Source: CADEED01 sp035502995 (GTDB lineage: Bacteria > Pseudomonadota > Gammaproteobacteria > Steroidobacterales > Steroidobacteraceae). Taken from it: a stretch of DNA of 64,000 nucleotides. Positions 61,024 through 64,000 of the stretch are shown piece after piece. The translations under genes were made by a program, and so were the position numbers. The stretch is from contig DATJTW010000003.1 of the NCBI GenBank assembly GCA_035502995.1, positions 1 through 64,000 of the forward strand, written 5' to 3'. Within the stretch, counting starts at the first letter, position 1. Each line of letters begins with the position of its first letter. The notes under the pieces were generated by a model. The model was not told the origin of the DNA, searched no databases, and worked only from the letters and a program-made list of their open reading frames with translations.

Positions 61024-62177
61024 GCGTGCCGTCGATCCTGTTCGTCACGCACGTCGGCGATCCCGGCGGCGCCGAATTCAAGATGATCGCGATCTGCCGC
61101 ACGCTCGGCGACGCCGCGCACGTGCTGACGCTGCAACACGGCTCGCTGGATCGCATCCTGAAGGAGCAGGGCATTCGCCACAGCGTGAAGCCGCTGGGCG
61201 CGGCTGCAGGCGGCGTGCGGCGTGAAGGCGGGTCGCTGAGCCTGCTGCGCGCGGTGCCCGGATCGCTGCGCATGGTGCGCGAGCTCGCGCGCGAATCGCG
61301 GCGGCACGATCTCGTCGTCTGTTTCTCGCAGAAAGCGTTCGTGCTGGCGTCGCTGGCGAAGCCGTTCGCGCGCCGGCCCATCGTCTGGTTCATGAACGAC
61401 ATCCTCTCGGCCGAGCACTTCGATCCGCTGCTGATCCGCGGGTTGATCGCGTTGTCCCGGCGCAGCGCGGATCACGTCGCCGTCGTCTCGCAGGAGAGCC
61501 TGCGCGCGTGGCGGCAGGCCGGCGGGCGCATGGATCGCGTCAGCGTGGTGTATTCGGGCATCGATCCCGAGCAGATCGCGCGGCAGTTGAGCGATCCGGC
61601 GCGGGTCGCCGCGTATCGCGCGCAGTACGCGCCGCACGGCGAGCCGCTGGTCGGCATGTTCGGCCGCATCAGCCGCTGGAAGGGGCAGGACGTGTTCCTG
61701 CGCGCGCTGGCGCAGGTGCCCGGCGCGCAGGGCGTGATCGTCGGCGGCGCGTTGTCCGTGGACGCGGACTACGAGCGCGAACTGCGCGAGCTGGCGCTGG
61801 CGTTGGGCGTCGACGACCGCGTGGAATTCGTCGGCCACGTCGACGATCCGATGACGCTGATGGCGGCCTGCAACGTCGTCGCGCATTGTTCGACGTCGCC
61901 CGAGCCGTCGGGCCGCGTGATCGCCGAGGCGATGTTCGCCGGCACGCCGGTCATCGGCAGCGACGCCGGCGGCGTGCCCGAGTTCATCGTGCAGAACGAG
62001 ACCGGCCTGCTGACGCCGCTGAAGGACGACGCGGCGCTGGCCGCCGCCATCCGCCGCTATCTCGACGATCCCGAGTGGTCGCGCGGCGTCGCGGCGCGGG
62101 CGCGCGTGCGCGCCGAACAGAATTTCTCCTCGGCCGCGACGATCAGCGGCTTCCAGCGCGCGATCGCCAGCCTGTGA
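61020..62177 (+). CDS. Family 4 glycosyltransferase
   Basis: From GTG 61020 the product is 385 residues. GT-B features are SILFVTHVGDPGGAEFKMIA at the start, RISRWKGQDVFLRAL (donor domain start, about residue 215), VEFVGHVDDPMTLMAACNVV and SPEPSGRVIAEAMFAGTPVI (the EX7E motif). It adds a sugar to the lipid-linked repeat unit on the cytoplasmic face. Both ends overlap neighbours by 4 bp, so it is firmly in the plus-strand operon. Confidence 0.87.
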   Translation: MSVPSILFVTHVGDPGGAEFKMIAICRTLGDAAHVLTLQHGSLDRILKEQGIRHSVKPLGAAAGGVRREGGSLSLLRAVPGSLRMVRELARESRRHDLVVCFSQKAFVLASLAKPFARRPIVWFMNDILSAEHFDPLLIRGLIALSRRSADHVAVVSQESLRAWRQAGGRMDRVSVVYSGIDPEQIARQLSDPARVAAYRAQYAPHGEPLVGMFGRISRWKGQDVFLRALAQVPGAQGVIVGGALSVDADYERELRELALALGVDDRVEFVGHVDDPMTLMAACNVVAHCSTSPEPSGRVIAEAMFAGTPVIGSDAGGVPEFIVQNETGLLTPLKDDAALAAAIRRYLDDPEWSRGVAARARVRAEQNFSSAATISGFQRAIASL

Positions 62178-63508
62178 ACACCCTGTCGGCATCGCGCCTC
62201 GGCCGATTGATCGCGGTCCTGCGCGGCGACAAGCCGCTGCCGGCGATGCTGCGCTCCGCCGGCACGCAGGCACTGATCGTGCTGATGAACATGCTGACCG
62301 GCATCATCACCGCGCGATTGCTGGGCCCCGAGGGCCGCGGCATCTACGCGGCCGTGACGCTGTGGCCGCCGCTGTTCGGCATGCTGGCGACGGCCGGACT
62401 CGGCAGCGCCGTGATCTTCCGGCTGCGCCGCTACCCCGATGCGCACGGCCCGGTGGCCGGCGCGGCATTGCTGCTCGGGCTCGGCTACGCGCTCGGCATG
62501 ATCGTCATCGGTGCGTTGCTGCTGCCGTGGTTCATGGCGCAGTACTGGGCGACGACGCTGCTGTTCGCGCAGGTCTGCCTGGTCACGGTCGCGTTCAACG
62601 CGACGCAGATCGTGATGAAGCAGACCTTCGCCGGGCTCGGCCAGTACTGGTATTGCAACCTCACGCACCTGCTGCCGCAGCTGTTCCACCTGCTGTTGTT
62701 GCTGGCGGTGATGGTCGTGACGCTGATGACGCCGGCGTATGCGGTCATCGCGTTGTTCTCGGCCAGCGCGCTGGCCGTGCTGGCGATGCTGCCTAGGTTC
62801 ATCCGCGCGGCGCGGCCGCGGCTGGCGGGCGTGACCGGCGAGATGCGCGCGTTGTCGTCGTATTCGATGCGCGCGGCGCCGACCGGGCTGGTCAGCGCGC
62901 TGTTGCTGTTCTCCGATCGACTCGTGTTGATCCCGCTGTTGCCGGCGCGCGAGCTCGGCTTCTACGCGGTCGCGTTCAGCTTCTCGCGCGTGATCCAGTT
63001 CGTGCAGCCGGCGTTGCAGTCGATCTTCCTCTCGCACATGGCGGCGCAGGAGGCCGGCGTCGCGCGGCGCATCCACGACGAGGCGTCGCGCGTGTTGATC
63101 GCGTGCCTGGTGCTGGGCTGCGCAGCGCTGTGGCTGCTGGGCGAGTGGCTGCTGTCGTTTGCGTACGGCGCGGAGTTCGCGGCGGCGAACACCATCTTCC
63201 GCGTGTTGATCGTCGAAGCCTCGCTGTCGGTGCTGTCGCAGGTCACGGTGCAGCTGTTCCTGTCGCGCGATCGGCCGGGGCTGGTGTCGGCGATCCAGGC
63301 GGCGATGCTGCTGGTGTCGTTCGCGCTGTTGCTGACGCTGGTGCCGATGTACGGCGGACTCGGTGCGGCCGTCGCGCTGGCGATCGCCGGCGCGCTGCGC
63401 TGGATCGTGCTGTTGGTGGCGATGCGCCGCGTGTTGGGCGGACCGTGGCCGCGCTTGTGGCTGAACGGCGCGGACCTGCGCGACCTGACGCGGCGCGTGA
63501 AGCGGTGA
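62174..63508 (+). CDS. Oligosaccharide flippase (Wzx/MATE-like)
   Basis: From GTG 62174 the product is 444 residues with about twelve to fourteen helices. The start LIVLMNMLTGIITARLLGPEGRGIYAAV is the characteristic polysaccharide-biosynthesis flippase N-terminus, and SRVIQFVQPALQSIFLSHMA lies near residue 275. It should flip the completed lipid-linked unit to the periplasm for the Wzy-like polymerase. It is coupled by 4-bp overlaps to both neighbours. Confidence 0.86.
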   Translation: MNTLSASRLGRLIAVLRGDKPLPAMLRSAGTQALIVLMNMLTGIITARLLGPEGRGIYAAVTLWPPLFGMLATAGLGSAVIFRLRRYPDAHGPVAGAALLLGLGYALGMIVIGALLLPWFMAQYWATTLLFAQVCLVTVAFNATQIVMKQTFAGLGQYWYCNLTHLLPQLFHLLLLLAVMVVTLMTPAYAVIALFSASALAVLAMLPRFIRAARPRLAGVTGEMRALSSYSMRAAPTGLVSALLLFSDRLVLIPLLPARELGFYAVAFSFSRVIQFVQPALQSIFLSHMAAQEAGVARRIHDEASRVLIACLVLGCAALWLLGEWLLSFAYGAEFAAANTIFRVLIVEASLSVLSQVTVQLFLSRDRPGLVSAIQAAMLLVSFALLLTLVPMYGGLGAAVALAIAGALRWIVLLVAMRRVLGGPWPRLWLNGADLRDLTRRVKR

Positions 63509-64000
63509 TCGCGCGCGCGACGATCGGCCTGTTCGCGTGGCTGGCGCTGACAGCGTTGCCATCGGGCGCGGCCGGTATCCCGACATACTCGGCGCACGAC
63601 TTCATCGACTCCGTCGGCGTCAACACGCACCTGCGGCACAAGCGCAGTGTCTACGACACGCAGTTCGCGGCGCTGAAGCAGAAGCTGCTCGACGCGCACA
63701 TCGGCCACATCCGCGACGGCGCGATGGACAAGGACGGCGGCTTCCACGATGCCGACGCGTCGGCGCGGTTCGCCGAGCTGGGCCGCGCCGGCATCCGCGC
63801 GACGTTCGTGTTCCGGCCGATGGCGCCGCGCGAGTTCGTGCAGGGCTGGCCGGCGCGTGTCGCGCCGTCGTTCGAGGCGTACGAGCTGCCGAACGAGATG
63901 AACCAGGTGAAGAACCTGCCGTGGGCCGAGACGTTGCGCGTGTACATGCCGATGTTCCGGCAATACGTGCGCGAGGGCCGCGGCGGGTCGGACTACCCGA
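63505..64000 (+). CDS. Secreted glycoside-hydrolase-like protein, truncated by the window end
   Basis: From GTG 63505 the frame stays open to the edge (165 codons seen). A signal peptide (IGLFAWLALTALPSGAAG) precedes SVGVNTHLRH, LLDAHIGHIRDG and AYELPNEMNQ, near residue 130. That last segment looks like the clan GH-A beta-4 strand with the catalytic NE pair. Glycosidases or lyases of this sort are commonly encoded in EPS clusters, where they trim or release polymer. The 4-bp overlap with the flippase places it in the same operon. The family number cannot be fixed from this part. Confidence 0.72.
   Translation, partial: MIARATIGLFAWLALTALPSGAAGIPTYSAHDFIDSVGVNTHLRHKRSVYDTQFAALKQKLLDAHIGHIRDGAMDKDGGFHDADASARFAELGRAGIRATFVFRPMAPREFVQGWPARVAPSFEAYELPNEMNQVKNLPWAETLRVYMPMFRQYVREGRGGSDYP

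Overview
The window is a high-GC chromosomal segment, strongly biased to G/C at third codon positions, probably from an environmental gammaproteobacterium. A TonB-dependent receptor of the Xanthomonas/Caulobacter type, an ELWxxDGT-repeat protein with a polyserine linker and a GlyGly-CTERM-like tail, and a polyprenyl-phosphate-primed exopolysaccharide (EPS) locus all fit that. A Nevskiales/Steroidobacterales-like lineage is plausible, but no rRNA or marker gene fixes it. I saw no rRNA, tRNA, CRISPR array or intact insertion sequence.

Layout. (1) 1-1841: a lower-GC edge with a metallophosphoesterase gene overlapping a second gene that runs off the window; it looks like accessory DNA. (2) 2082-3440: an MscS-type channel. 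(3) 3421-14699: an amino-sugar/galactoside module. A five-gene minus-strand operon encodes a secreted GH36 alpha-galactosidase-type enzyme, a DMT transporter, a GatZ/KbaZ protein, AgaS and a sugar kinase. Beside it lie a lipoprotein amidohydrolase, a DeoR/AgaR-like repressor and a TonB-dependent receptor. TTTCGTTT-type repeats in both control regions suggest one regulon. (4) 14733-33316: mostly single genes, including a metallo-beta-lactamase-fold lipoprotein, the ELWxxDGT surface protein, an MFS carrier, a GST, small stress or unknown proteins, a phytase-like esterase, a hybrid histidine kinase, a GlxA-type regulator and four consecutive alpha/beta hydrolases. (5) 33301-38162: a transporter plus a fused 5-oxoprolinase/hydantoinase.

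(6) 39127-48975: an XRE-cupin regulator divergent from an eight-gene, tightly overlapping operon. The first four products resemble heterotetrameric sarcosine oxidase and the last four resemble a type III glutamine synthetase and split glutamate-synthase domains. Together they are best read as a complete N-methylglutamate pathway for methylamine: GMA synthetase, N-methylglutamate synthase MgsABC and N-methylglutamate dehydrogenase MgdABCD. (7) 49039-52219: a carboxymuconolactone decarboxylase-like protein, a secreted alpha/beta hydrolase and an LtrA membrane protein, bracketed by inverted copies of a REP-like repeat. (8) 52281-64000: a divergent EPS locus. The minus-strand arm runs small membrane protein, priming glycosyltransferase, GT4, Wza-like exporter, outer-membrane barrel and Wzc-like kinase. 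The plus-strand arm runs Wzy-like polymerase, GT4, Wzx-like flippase and a secreted glycosidase cut by the window end. Each arm begins with a near-consensus sigma-54 promoter (TGGAACG-N4-TTGCA), which is the most informative regulatory signal in the window.

Repeats are a second theme. A REP-like unit (AATGGGGACAGTCCCC...CAAAAGGGGACAGTCA) occurs four times. Two copies form the outer arms of a 442-bp three-tier nested palindrome (38176-38617). Two others sit exactly at gene 3' ends, where the repeat supplies the stop codon. An unrelated 105-bp near-perfect hairpin fills the divergent control region at 25090-25194.
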